Shown here piece after piece: positions 8,277 to 15,727 of a stretch of 64,000 nucleotides of DNA. This stretch comes from Beijerinckiaceae bacterium. GTDB lineage: Bacteria; Pseudomonadota; Alphaproteobacteria; Rhizobiales; Beijerinckiaceae. Numbering within the stretch: the stretch's first letter is position 1; each line of letters starts with the position of its first letter. Made by a program: the position numbers and the translations under genes. Under the pieces are notes generated by a model. The model did not search any database. It was given only the letters and a program-made list of their open reading frames with translations, and was not told where the DNA came from. The stretch is taken from contig JALJOM010000001.1 of NCBI GenBank assembly GCA_024304885.1, positions 1 through 64,000 on the forward strand. The letters run 5' to 3'.

Positions 8277-8966
8277 TCAATGCACCTTTCTCGGCGACCG
8301 AAATTCGCGCGGTGAGGGCTCGTCGATTCCACTGCCGGCGATCGTTCGGGGGCAAGGCGGGACAACTCCAGCCTCTGCTAGTAGCTGTGACTCACGCGTT
8401 TCGTCGCCTTCCGGCCTGAAAGTTTCCCTCGGCCGCAAGACATTGATTTTCTTGGCCTGTATGTCGGGTTGAGGGTCCATCCCCCGGGATCCGTTCTCGG
8501 CCATCGCGGTTTCAACGGGAACCTGTTCAGGTTTCGATAGGGACTTGTGTAGCGCCTTATTCGAACCAGACAGGTTCTTTTTGCGACCGGGGCGAGGCGG
8601 GTTTCTGACCCGAAGAAACTCCTCCGTCGCCGCGAGGGCTTCGACCTCGCTCCGGTACATGGTGAGCCGATAAAGGGATGGCTTTCGGCTTCCGGAAAAC
8701 AGCCCGACACGGCAGACCTTGATCCAGCCGTTCTTTTCGAGGTCGGTGAGACAGTCGCTCGCGGTCGAACGACTACACCGAAGGACCTCTTGAACACGGG
8801 TCAAGGTCCATTCGAGCCGGCTATTCAACGATGGCCGAAACTCTGCGAGCATGTAGACCAACAAGAGTTGGGCTTCGTTGCGCATCGCTTTCCATGCCGG
8901 CAGGGCCATCCAATGGTGATAGATGCGCGCGTGCGGCCTGTCGGTGTGCTTCGTCGCTTTGGTCAT
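8277..8966 (-). CDS. Winged-helix protein, replication-initiator-like
   Basis: A 229-residue protein with an N-terminal winged-helix DNA-binding region at about residues 25-110: a hydrophobic helix AQLLLVYMLAEF, then a recognition-helix-like LTRVQEVLRCSRSTASDCLT, then a wing with GWIKVCRVG. The C-terminal 100 residues are polar and low in complexity (RPGRKKNLSGSNK), likely disordered. Proteins of this shape in integrated elements are often called replication initiators or regulators; I cannot tell which. The ATG at 8966 follows AAGGG and is preferred over a GTG 15 bp upstream. It is coupled to the downstream hypothetical (2-bp gap) and lies downstream of the excisionase gene. Confidence 0.65.
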   Translation of the reverse strand: MTKATKHTDRPHARIYHHWMALPAWKAMRNEAQLLLVYMLAEFRPSLNSRLEWTLTRVQEVLRCSRSTASDCLTDLEKNGWIKVCRVGLFSGSRKPSLYRLTMYRSEVEALAATEEFLRVRNPPRPGRKKNLSGSNKALHKSLSKPEQVPVETAMAENGSRGMDPQPDIQAKKINVLRPRETFRPEGDETRESQLLAEAGVVPPCPRTIAGSGIDEPSPREFRSPRKVH

Positions 8967-8999
8967 AGAACGCCCTTGCACAAGCGAGGCGGGAACCGA

Positions 9000-9200
9000 T
9001 CACTCGGTTCCGCAGCGCAAGAGCGCCTCCAGATCTTCTCGCAAGATGAGGCGTCGCCCGCCGATCTTCACATCGCGTAGCTTTCGAGCGCTCAGAAGCT
9101 TGTAGAGGGTCGAGCGGGAGAGGCCGGACAGGTTCGCCGCTTCCTTGACGCGGAGTGCGAATTTGTCGTTGGGGCGAACGTTGTAGGTGTTGGTGTGCAT
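9000..9200 (-). CDS. Excisionase / AlpA-like HTH protein
   Basis: A 66-residue protein with a MerR-like winged helix of the HTH_17/excisionase type: VKEAANLSGLSRSTLYKLLS followed by the wing VKIGGRRLILREDLEALL. Such proteins act as recombination directionality factors or as activators (AlpA) of the P4-type integrase in cis. It sits three genes from the integrase on the same strand and just before the winged-helix gene. No RNA or operator structure is obvious in the 135 bp upstream. Confidence 0.85.
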   Translation of the reverse strand: MHTNTYNVRPNDKFALRVKEAANLSGLSRSTLYKLLSARKLRDVKIGGRRLILREDLEALLRCGTE

Positions 9201-9335
9201 CTGGCTACCTCTGTTGGAGATAGCCCGCCATTATTCACATACGCGCGCTGTTGTCCCAAATGTGCCGTCGGCTGCGTGCCTTGTCCACAAGAGTTGGGTG
9301 AAAAAATAAGCAAAAATAGGTACATCTCCCTCGAA

Positions 9336-9866
9336 TTACGTAAACCATTGATTTTCAACGTTTTCAAGCGCCTTGCGCGCTAAATTCGGCACCAAGAAGT
9401 CTTTCGAGAACCTTGTTTCTCCAGCCAGCTCCGCAAGATTCCGAACCCTATCAACCAATTGTTCTGTAAATGGAATTTCTGGGCTCAAAGTCAGGTTTGC
9501 TGCCATCGTCAGATTTTCGAGCCATCGTTGCCGCGCCCGGATTTTTTGCAATTGTCGTCCAGTCAGAGTGCGGCCGGTCGCCGCTGCATCTTCCATGGCG
9601 CGCTGCTTCTCGAATAACACCTTCCTAGCTTTGAAGCGGATCGTTTCGGGTCTGCCCTTTGCTCCGACCATTTGGACGGCTTCGATCGATGCTGCACGCT
9701 CTTGCAGACCGTATACAGATTGCAGGGCTCGCATGATTACTATGGCAAATCGATCCGGGTCATCTCGAATATCGACCGAAGGGCGTCCGCGCGGACGCTG
9801 CTTCGTCGGCACCGATTGGGGCTTTTTGGGGCGCCCTCGTCGCTTGCCGGATGAGGTCGAAGTCAA
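9336..9866 (-). CDS. Hypothetical DNA-binding-like protein with AT-hook-like motifs
   Basis: A 176-residue protein. The N-terminus is strongly basic and holds two Gly-Arg-Pro motifs resembling AT hooks (RRGRPKKP at about 9-16 and RPRGRPSV at about 24-31). The remainder is predicted helical with many Arg/Lys/Glu (for example LTGRQLQKIRARQRWLENL). No enzyme motif is seen. It lies directly downstream of the integrase, separated by 39 bp, so it may be co-transcribed. A nucleoid-type or replication-accessory role for the island is a guess. Confidence 0.65.
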   Translation of the reverse strand: MTSTSSGKRRGRPKKPQSVPTKQRPRGRPSVDIRDDPDRFAIVIMRALQSVYGLQERAASIEAVQMVGAKGRPETIRFKARKVLFEKQRAMEDAAATGRTLTGRQLQKIRARQRWLENLTMAANLTLSPEIPFTEQLVDRVRNLAELAGETRFSKDFLVPNLARKALENVENQWFT

Positions 9867-9905
9867 TCATCGCCTCTCATGGTGTTCCCTGAATTTGCGC
9901 GGCTC

Positions 9906-11117
9906 CTAGGCGCGAAGCGGAACGACAACCCTACAGCGCCGGAGCTCGTCGAGGTAGTCCGCCCACCAGGACATCATTCGGATGCGCTCGTCCCAATAGT
10001 CGGCGCGATGATAGGCGCGGCGGACCGAGTTGTCATCGACATGCGCCAATTGCGCCTCGATCGCGTCGGCATTCCAAAGGCCGCTTTCATTGAGCATGGA
10101 CGAGGCCGCCGAGCGGAATCCGTGGCCACACATCTCGTCCTTATCGAAGCCGAGGCGCCGGAGCGCCGCGTTGATCGTGTTCTCGCTCATGCAGCGCGAC
10201 GCCGAGCGGACGGAGGGGAAAAGGAACTTTCCGCGGCCGGTGATCGCCTCAAGGTCCCGCAAGATCGTGACGGCCCGTGGTGCCAAGGGGACGCGATGCG
10301 GGCGTTTCATCTTCATTTTTTCGCCGGGGATCGACCAGACGGCCACGTCGAGATCGAACTCGGCCCATTCGGCAGAGCGAAGCTCGCCAGGCCGAACGAA
10401 GGTCAGGGCAAGCAACTCGAGCGCGGCTCGCGTTTCCGGCGTGCCGTCATAGGTCGCAATGGCACGGAGAAGCGCGCCGAAGCCCTTGGGCTCGACGATG
10501 GCCGCGCGATGCCGCACCGTCGGCGAGGTCAAGGCGCCTTTCAAGGCTCCGGTCGGATCGGTCTCGGCGCGACCGGTCGCGACCGCATAGCGGAATACTT
10601 GGCCGATGGTCGCGCGAAGCCGCTTCGCGGTCTCGTGCCGGCCGCGCGCTTCGACGGCGCGAAGGACGCTCAGGACTTCCGGCGCGGTGATCTCGGCGAT
10701 CGGACGCGGGCCGAGGGCAGGACGGGCGAGGCCGAGAAGCCATTCGAGCTTGCCGAGCGTCCGTTCGGCCTTCGCCTCGCGCTTCTTCTTGTCCAATAGC
10801 TCGTCGGCGATGGCGTCGAACGTATTGGCAGACTCGACGGCACGCACGGCCTTGGCGATCTTCTTGGTTTGAGAGGGGTCTCGACCATCGGCCAAGAGCC
10901 GCTTGGCCTCCTCTCGCGCCTCGCGGGCTTCTCTAAGCCCGACCGCGGGATAGACGCCGATTGCCAACACCTTCTGGCTTCCGGCGAAGCGATAGGCCAA
11001 GCGCCAGCGCTTTGCGCCGTCCGGCATTAACCATAATTGCAACCCGCCCCCATCCGAGAGCTTGACGAGGCGCGGACCCGGCTTGGCTTTGCGAATTTCG
11101 ATGTCCGTAAGAGACAT
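9906..11117 (-). CDS. int: P4-type tyrosine integrase
   Basis: A 403-residue site-specific recombinase expected to insert and excise the island at tRNA-Thr. The N-terminal DUF4102-type arm-binding domain is seen (LTDIEIRKAKPG, LSDGGGLQLWL, and ALGVYP-like IGVYPAVG), then a SAM-like core domain around 100-190. The catalytic domain has Arg242 (VRPGELR), H332-G-F-R335, H359 (LAHV) and the nucleophile Tyr369 in RRAYHRADY. All five expected residues are present, so it looks active. The start is 1 bp from ACCAAC-type repeats that overlap its promoter, which suggests autoregulation by arm binding. The gene lies 163 bp from tRNA-Thr. Confidence 0.93.
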   Translation of the reverse strand: MSLTDIEIRKAKPGPRLVKLSDGGGLQLWLMPDGAKRWRLAYRFAGSQKVLAIGVYPAVGLREAREAREEAKRLLADGRDPSQTKKIAKAVRAVESANTFDAIADELLDKKKREAKAERTLGKLEWLLGLARPALGPRPIAEITAPEVLSVLRAVEARGRHETAKRLRATIGQVFRYAVATGRAETDPTGALKGALTSPTVRHRAAIVEPKGFGALLRAIATYDGTPETRAALELLALTFVRPGELRSAEWAEFDLDVAVWSIPGEKMKMKRPHRVPLAPRAVTILRDLEAITGRGKFLFPSVRSASRCMSENTINAALRRLGFDKDEMCGHGFRSAASSMLNESGLWNADAIEAQLAHVDDNSVRRAYHRADYWDERIRMMSWWADYLDELRRCRVVVPLRA

Positions 11118-11187
11118 GTTGGTATCTGATTTGTTGGTACGGAGGAGATACCAACGAATGTACCAACTTTTTTCGCGGATACCAACG
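11118..11187. repeat. Right arm-type sites overlapping the int promoter
   Basis: Four copies of a GGTA/ACCAAC motif: GTTGGTATC at 11118-11126, GTTGGTAC at 11133-11140, ATACCAAC...GTACCAAC at 11148-11167, and GATACCAACG at 11178-11187. Two are inverted relative to the others. The third unit recurs at 1435-1456. Confidence 0.5.
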
Positions 11188-11278
11188 CACGGCCAGGGAC
11201 GGCGCTGGACGCTCTCAGCGCGTTAACTCTTTGTTTTTCAGAGTTTTATGGACGTTTTGGGACGTCGTCGGACGGCGA

Positions 11279-11303
11279 TTTGGTGCCGGTTGCAGGAATC
11301 GAA
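11279..11303. other. Putative attR within tRNA-Thr
   Basis: The CCA end, acceptor and T-arm of tRNA-Thr, read on the plus strand. It is matched by the degenerate copy at 1357-1380, so integration would have regenerated an intact tRNA here. Confidence 0.55.
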
Positions 11304-11356
11304 CCCGCGACCTACTGATTACAAATCAGTTGCTCTACCAGCTGAGCTAAACCGGC
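11281..11356 (-). tRNA. tRNA-Thr (anticodon TGT)
   Basis: A 76-nt cloverleaf with CCA encoded. Acceptor GCCGGTT pairs with AACCGGC; the D-arm has AGCTCAGCTGGTAGAGC; the anticodon loop TTGTAAT sits on a CTGAT/ATCAG stem and gives TGT; the T-arm is GCGGGTTCGATTCCTGC. It is the apparent integration target of the island. Confidence 0.97.
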
Positions 11357-11537
11357 CTCCCGAGCACACCGAACCGAGCTAGCAGCCTTGCCGAATTCTT
11401 GCAACCGGCACCGGGCCTGCCGCGTCGTGGCGTCGGCCGCGCAATGCTGCAATTTTGCCGCGAACTCGCGTATGATTCGAGGTCCCCAGGGCTCGAGCGC
11501 GTTCGAGCCTCGACAGCGCGGTAGGAGAACCTCGACA

Positions 11538-11861
11538 ATGAGCAAGGGCAGAATTCCCACGATAGGTCTGGCTGCCGCGCTGGTTGCTGCGGCCTCGGGG
11601 TCGCTGCCTGGTCCCGCGACGGCGGGGGACGGCGGCGCAGTGGCCGCCGCCGCGATCGGCGGCCTCGCGCTCGGCGCGCTCGCAGGCAGTGCCGCGGCCG
11701 GCGCCTATGGTCCTCCCCCCGGCTATTATCCGCCGCCGGCACCGGCCTATTATCCCGCTGCCCCCGCCTATTATCCCCCGCCGCCCCGCTGCTGGTGGGA
11801 GCCGCAGGAGGTTTGGAACGGCTGGGCCTTCGTCGTCCGCCGCGTCCGAGTCTGCGAATGA
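11538..11861 (+). CDS. Small secreted Pro/Tyr-rich protein
   Basis: A 107-residue protein. A signal peptide is evident (MSKGRIPTIGLAAALVAAAS, cleavage near GPATAG), then a Gly/Ala-rich stretch like a glycine-zipper (AIGGLALGALAGSAAAG), then repeats of YYPPP/YYPAAPA, and a C-terminal WWEPQEVWNGWAFVVRRVRV block. The start has AGGAG 11 bp upstream; a longer frame beginning at 11388 lacks such support. Similar short Gly-zipper/proline-rich envelope proteins are common in this order, with unknown function. It is monocistronic, pointing away from tRNA-Thr. Confidence 0.75.
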   Translation: MSKGRIPTIGLAAALVAAASGSLPGPATAGDGGAVAAAAIGGLALGALAGSAAAGAYGPPPGYYPPPAPAYYPAAPAYYPPPPRCWWEPQEVWNGWAFVVRRVRVCE

Positions 11862-12033
11862 GGCGCGAGCTGCGCGGGCCGTGATCCCTACCGGGCACGG
11901 CTCGGGGGCGGCGCGCGGCAGGAGGAATCGGCTCGCGCTCGGGCGTGCAAACGGCGCAAAGCCGCACGCCGGCCGCGTCGCGCCCGCGCCAAAGGCCAGG
12001 CCAGACCGCGCGCGAGGAGGCCGGCAGTCCGAA

Positions 12034-12339
12034 TCAATGGTGCCGGATTTCCTCGTATTCGTCGATCGAGGTCCAGCGGCAGAGCTCGTGACCTTCCTCG
12101 TCGACGATCCGCACCGCTTCCGGAAAGACCTCCTTTCGCTCGCCGTCCACCAGGATCGTCCGCGCGGTCAGATGATCCGGCCGATAGAGGCAGGGAATGC
12201 CGGCATGGGCCAAGCCGCGGAAATATTCGGCGGTCGGCTCGGCCGCCCAGAACGGAAATCTCTCGAGAACTTCCGGTGTAGGTCTCCCCTGTGCCGGCCA
12301 AATATACTCGACGAAGCAATTCCCGAGTTTCGTCTGCAT
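12034..12339 (-). CDS. Hypothetical protein
   Basis: A 101-residue, acidic, cytoplasmic-looking protein with balanced composition and a Shine-Dalgarno GGGAG about 7 bp before the ATG. Recognisable stretches include CFVEYIWPAQGRPTPEVLER and the C-terminal WTSIDEYEEIRHH. No domain or catalytic motif is recognised, and no partner gene lies close by. Its codon use and frame quality match the backbone. Confidence 0.6.
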   Translation of the reverse strand: MQTKLGNCFVEYIWPAQGRPTPEVLERFPFWAAEPTAEYFRGLAHAGIPCLYRPDHLTARTILVDGERKEVFPEAVRIVDEEGHELCRWTSIDEYEEIRHH

Positions 12340-12683
12340 GTTTCACTCCCGGATGCTGCATTTTACTCCGAGCGAGAAAGACTTAGGAATGGTTTTGCTA
12401 CCGGCAAGAGGTCGGCGGAAATTGTGCCGAACGCGAGAAGCCGTGCCGAGACCGCGTTCTGCCGCAGGACAGTCCGGCACCAGGCAGAAGGAGTTGATTT
12501 CGCGCGATGCCGTCAAAATGACGGCTTGCCCGCGCTTCGGGCATCATCGCAGCAAAGCCGGTCTCGTCGCCTGCCGAGGCCGCGGTCTATTGACGAGATG
12601 TCAACTTGTCATCGTCAGAGAAGACGAGGATCCTGTCCGGGCCAGGACAGCGACTCGGCGCTTGCGAACAACGGGTGGACCTC

Positions 12684-13349
12684 ATGGCGGACGCTTCCCT
12701 CGACGGCCTCGATCTCGCGGCGCTCCTGTGCTCCCGAGTCTGCCACGACATGATCAATCCGGTCGGCGCGATCATCAACGGGCTCGAGGTGCTCGACGGC
12801 GATCCCGACGCCGAGATGCAGTCCATCGCGCTCGACCTCGTCAGGAAGAGCGCGGCGGCCGCCTCGGCCAAGCTGCAATTCTGCCGGCTGGCCTATGGCG
12901 CGGCAGGCTCCGCCGCGGCGATGATCGACCTCGTCGAGGCGGCGAATGTCGCGCGAGGCCTCTTCTCCGACAACCGCACGAAGCTCGACTGGACGACCGA
13001 GCCGGTCCTGATGCCGAAGAACAAGGTCAAGCTGATCCTGAACCTCTGCGTCGTCGGCGCGGCGGCCCTTCCGCGCGGCGGCCTGGTCGCGGTCTCGACC
13101 GATGCGGCGGTCGACCGGATCGTCGTCGCCGCCGAAGGCCGCAACGCCAATCTTTCGGTCCAGAGCCAAGACCACCTCGCCGGCAAAGGTGACATCGCGG
13201 CGGTCGATTCGCGGGCGATCCAGGCCCATTATACAGGTCTCCTCGCCAAGGCCGCGGCCATGCGTTTGGATGTCGTCCAAGCCGATGCGCGCGTCACGAT
13301 CGTCGCCTTGCCCATCGCTAGGCCCATGATCGTCGAGACCGCGGCATAG
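12684..13349 (+). CDS. chpT: ChpT histidine phosphotransferase
   Basis: ChpT relays phosphate from the hybrid kinase CckA to CtrA and CpdR, controlling the alphaproteobacterial cell cycle. The 221-residue protein has the dimerisation/phosphotransfer helix with SRVCHDMINPVGAIINGLEV at about residues 18-37; His21 is the predicted phospho-acceptor. A degenerate ATPase-like C-terminal domain follows (LILNLCVVGAAALPRGG), lacking kinase G boxes as in the family. I use the ATG at 12684 (MADASLDGLDL); a longer frame from 12606 is less likely. It is followed by a module A repeat and then mutA. Confidence 0.88.
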   Translation: MADASLDGLDLAALLCSRVCHDMINPVGAIINGLEVLDGDPDAEMQSIALDLVRKSAAAASAKLQFCRLAYGAAGSAAAMIDLVEAANVARGLFSDNRTKLDWTTEPVLMPKNKVKLILNLCVVGAAALPRGGLVAVSTDAAVDRIVVAAEGRNANLSVQSQDHLAGKGDIAAVDSRAIQAHYTGLLAKAAAMRLDVVQADARVTIVALPIARPMIVETAA

Positions 13350-13384
13350 CTCGCGGGCAACCGGTCGGTCGCGGCAAGACCCCG

Positions 13385-13485
13385 GAGCAATTTCCAGCGA
13401 AGTGGTAACCACTTCGCGTCGCGAAATTACGACAATACAAGGATGTAGAGCGGTTTCCGATGCAGCGGGATCGCAAACTGCTCTA
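13385..13485 (+). repeat. Intergenic repeat module A, copy 1
   Basis: Runs from GAGCAATTTCCAGCGAAGTG to a terminal hairpin half ending in CTGCTCTA. It ends 12 bp before the mutA start codon, so it forms the mutA leader. Confidence 0.85.
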
Positions 13486-13497
13486 TGCTCGGGTACC

Positions 13498-15366
13498 ATG
13501 GCCGAGCCACGACCTCTGAACGACTTTCCTTCGACCGACGAGGCCGCGTGGCGCCGTCTCGCCCTGCGCGCGCTCGACGGGCGCCCGTTCGAAACGCTGA
13601 TCTCCCACACGCTCGAAGGGCTCGAGGTCGCGCCGCTCTACGGACGAGCGACAACCGAGGGCCTGCGCGCCTTGCGGCGAGATCCGGGCGCCTGGAAGAT
13701 CGAGCAACGGATCGATCATCCCGATCCGGCTGTCGCCAATCTCATCGCGCGGAGCGACCTCGACGGCGGCGCCGACGCGCTTACCCTCACCATCGCCGGC
13801 GCACCCGCGGCACGCGGTTTCGGCATCGCGATCCAAGGCCCTTCCGATCTCGAGGCCACTCTGCACGATATCGATCTCGACCGCGTGCCGATGCGCGTGG
13901 ATGCGGGGCGCCACGGCCTGGACATCGCGCAACACCTGCGTAGGATCGCGCAGGAGCGGCGGCTGACCTCGGCGTCGCTCGACGTGGATTTCGGCCACGA
14001 TCCGATCGGGGATTTCGCGCGCACCGGTGCCTCGGCGTGGGCGCCCGACACCATAGGCCGCGAAGCGGCGGCACTCTCCCGCGTGCTGCGCGACAGCGGA
14101 TTCTCCGGCCGTTTCTTTCTCGCCGACGGACGCCCCTATCACGAGGCAGGGGCTGGCGAGGCGCAGGAGCTCGCCTGCGTTGTTGCGACGGGTGTCGCCT
14201 ATCTCCGGCGTCTGGAAGCGCAGGGACTCGGCCTGGACGAAGCGTGCAAGGAGATCGGCTTCCTGCTCGCTGCCGATGCCGACCAATTCCTGACGCTCGC
14301 GAAGTTCCGCGCGCTGCGGCGCCTCTGGGCCCGTGTCGAGTCCAGTTGCGGCCTCGACCCGAAGCCGATCCGGCTTCATGCCGAGACGTCGTTTCGGATG
14401 ATGACGCGCTACGACCCGCGGATGAATATCCTTCGCGCGACGATTGCGGCTTTCGGGGCCGCGGTCGGGGGCGCCGACATGGTCACGGTCCTCCCCTACA
14501 CCCTCACCCTCGGCCTACCAGACGCAGCCGCGCGACGCCTCGCCCGCGCTACGGGGCTCGTCCTGATCCACGAGGCCCATCTCGCGAAGGTCGCGGATCC
14601 CGCGGCTGGATCCGGCGCCTTCGAGGCTCTGACCGAGGCGCTCTACATGGGCGCCTGGAGCTTGTTCCAGCGGCTCGAGCAGCAGGGCGGGATGATCGCG
14701 AGCCTCGAGGCCGGCCTCCCGCAAGCCTTGATCGGCGAATGCGCCGCCGCCCGCCGTGCGGCCATTGCACGGCGCAGCCTCGCGATTACCGGCACCAGCG
14801 CATTCCCGAACCTCGCCGAGGCGCCGGTCGAGGTTCTTCCTTTCGCCCTGACCCCGTCGGAGGCGCCGCGCGGCACCCCCGCGACCTGCCGGCCTTTGGC
14901 CACACAGCGCGACGCGGAGCCTTTCGAGGCCCTGCGCGCAGCCTCCGACACGTGTCTCGCCCGTACCGGCGCGCGACCGCGGATCCTCGTCGTGTGCCTC
15001 GGGTCCACCCCCGCCGTCGCAAGGCAGGGCGAATTCGCGCGCGACCTTTTCGCGACCGCCGGGATCGAAGCCTTGGCCTATACAGCCACGGGCACGCCGG
15101 ACGAGGTCGCGACCGCCTTCCGTCGTTCGGGCTGCAGGATCGCGTGCTTTTGCGTAACAGAGTCCCTGCCGCGCGAGACGATTGCGGCCCATCTCGACAG
15201 CTTGCGCTCAGCCGGCGCCGCCTGGCTTTCCGTCGTCGGACTGTCCCGCGACGCCGCACTGTCGATGCAGCTCGCCGAGAAGGCCGTGATGATCGTCGAA
15301 GGGGCCGATATGTTGCCGACCCTGCGGACTGCGCTGGAGCATGCCGACCTCGGCACCATCGGATGA
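13498..15366 (+). CDS. mutA: Methylmalonyl-CoA mutase small subunit
   Basis: The non-catalytic subunit partner of adenosylcobalamin-dependent methylmalonyl-CoA mutase, which interconverts methylmalonyl-CoA and succinyl-CoA. The 622-residue protein contains the TIM-barrel part (LHAETSFRMMTRYDPRMNIL, MVTVLPYTLTLG, HLAKVADPAAGSG) and a C-terminal cobalamin-domain-like fold (ILVVCLGSTPAVARQGEFAR). That domain lacks the DxHxxG cobalamin ligand motif, as expected for the small chain. The ATG at 13498 is used; the longer frame translates the repeat. No mutB follows; the next feature is the TPP riboswitch, so the large subunit is encoded elsewhere. Confidence 0.9.
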   Translation: MAEPRPLNDFPSTDEAAWRRLALRALDGRPFETLISHTLEGLEVAPLYGRATTEGLRALRRDPGAWKIEQRIDHPDPAVANLIARSDLDGGADALTLTIAGAPAARGFGIAIQGPSDLEATLHDIDLDRVPMRVDAGRHGLDIAQHLRRIAQERRLTSASLDVDFGHDPIGDFARTGASAWAPDTIGREAAALSRVLRDSGFSGRFFLADGRPYHEAGAGEAQELACVVATGVAYLRRLEAQGLGLDEACKEIGFLLAADADQFLTLAKFRALRRLWARVESSCGLDPKPIRLHAETSFRMMTRYDPRMNILRATIAAFGAAVGGADMVTVLPYTLTLGLPDAAARRLARATGLVLIHEAHLAKVADPAAGSGAFEALTEALYMGAWSLFQRLEQQGGMIASLEAGLPQALIGECAAARRAAIARRSLAITGTSAFPNLAEAPVEVLPFALTPSEAPRGTPATCRPLATQRDAEPFEALRAASDTCLARTGARPRILVVCLGSTPAVARQGEFARDLFATAGIEALAYTATGTPDEVATAFRRSGCRIACFCVTESLPRETIAAHLDSLRSAGAAWLSVVGLSRDAALSMQLAEKAVMIVEGADMLPTLRTALEHADLGTIG

Positions 15367-15469
15367 GCGGCGCATGATCGGTAGGACCGCGGGCAGAGAC
15401 GTGCCTCGGGGCCGCGGTTCTCTCCTTGACGGCCTGCCGTGCGATGCCTAGCTTTGCGCACGGAAAACC

Positions 15470-15643
15470 CAGGGGAGCCCCGCCAGGGGGCTGAGAGGCC
15501 GGCAAAGCTTTCGCTAAGGCGGTTCGTGACCATCCCGGACGGCGCAATGCGTCGTGCCGGGGGGTGTAGGCGAGCCTCGATATGCGAGGAAAGCTGCCCG
15601 GCGACCCTTCGAACCTGATCCAGCTCACGACTGGCGTAGGGAC
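15470..15643 (+). ncRNA. TPP (THI-element) riboswitch
   Basis: The conserved elements are seen in order: AGGGGAGCCC, GGGGCTGAGAGG, then after an extended variable stem (about 15500-15595) ACCCTTCGAACCTGATCCAG and CTGGCGTAGGGA. It lies 85 bp before thiO and should repress thiOSGE when thiamine pyrophosphate is abundant. The P3 extension is long, about 95 nt. Confidence 0.93.
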
Positions 15644-15727
15644 GGTTCCACTTGCTCATCGTCGCTCCGAGTTCCCTGTCCATTCGGGTCCGATCAGCCG
15701 TCCGGCGAGAGCCCGGAGGTTGAGCCT

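Larger units (their letters stand above)
1357..11303. mobile_element. tRNA-Thr-integrated island carrying type I restriction-modification
   Basis: The segment is bounded on the right by the 3' part of tRNA-Thr (11279-11303) and on the left by a degenerate copy of it (1357-1380; 22 of 25 aligned columns match). A P4-type integrase lies beside the tRNA, as expected. Contents in minus-strand order from the integrase: integrase, AT-hook-like protein, excisionase, winged-helix protein, a hypothetical, hsdM, hsdS, hsdR. Shared ACCAAC-type repeats occur just inside both ends. The chromosomal repeat family common elsewhere in the window is absent here. Integrase, Xis and a replication-like protein plus defence cargo recall satellite-like elements; that comparison is inference. 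Confidence 0.75.
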
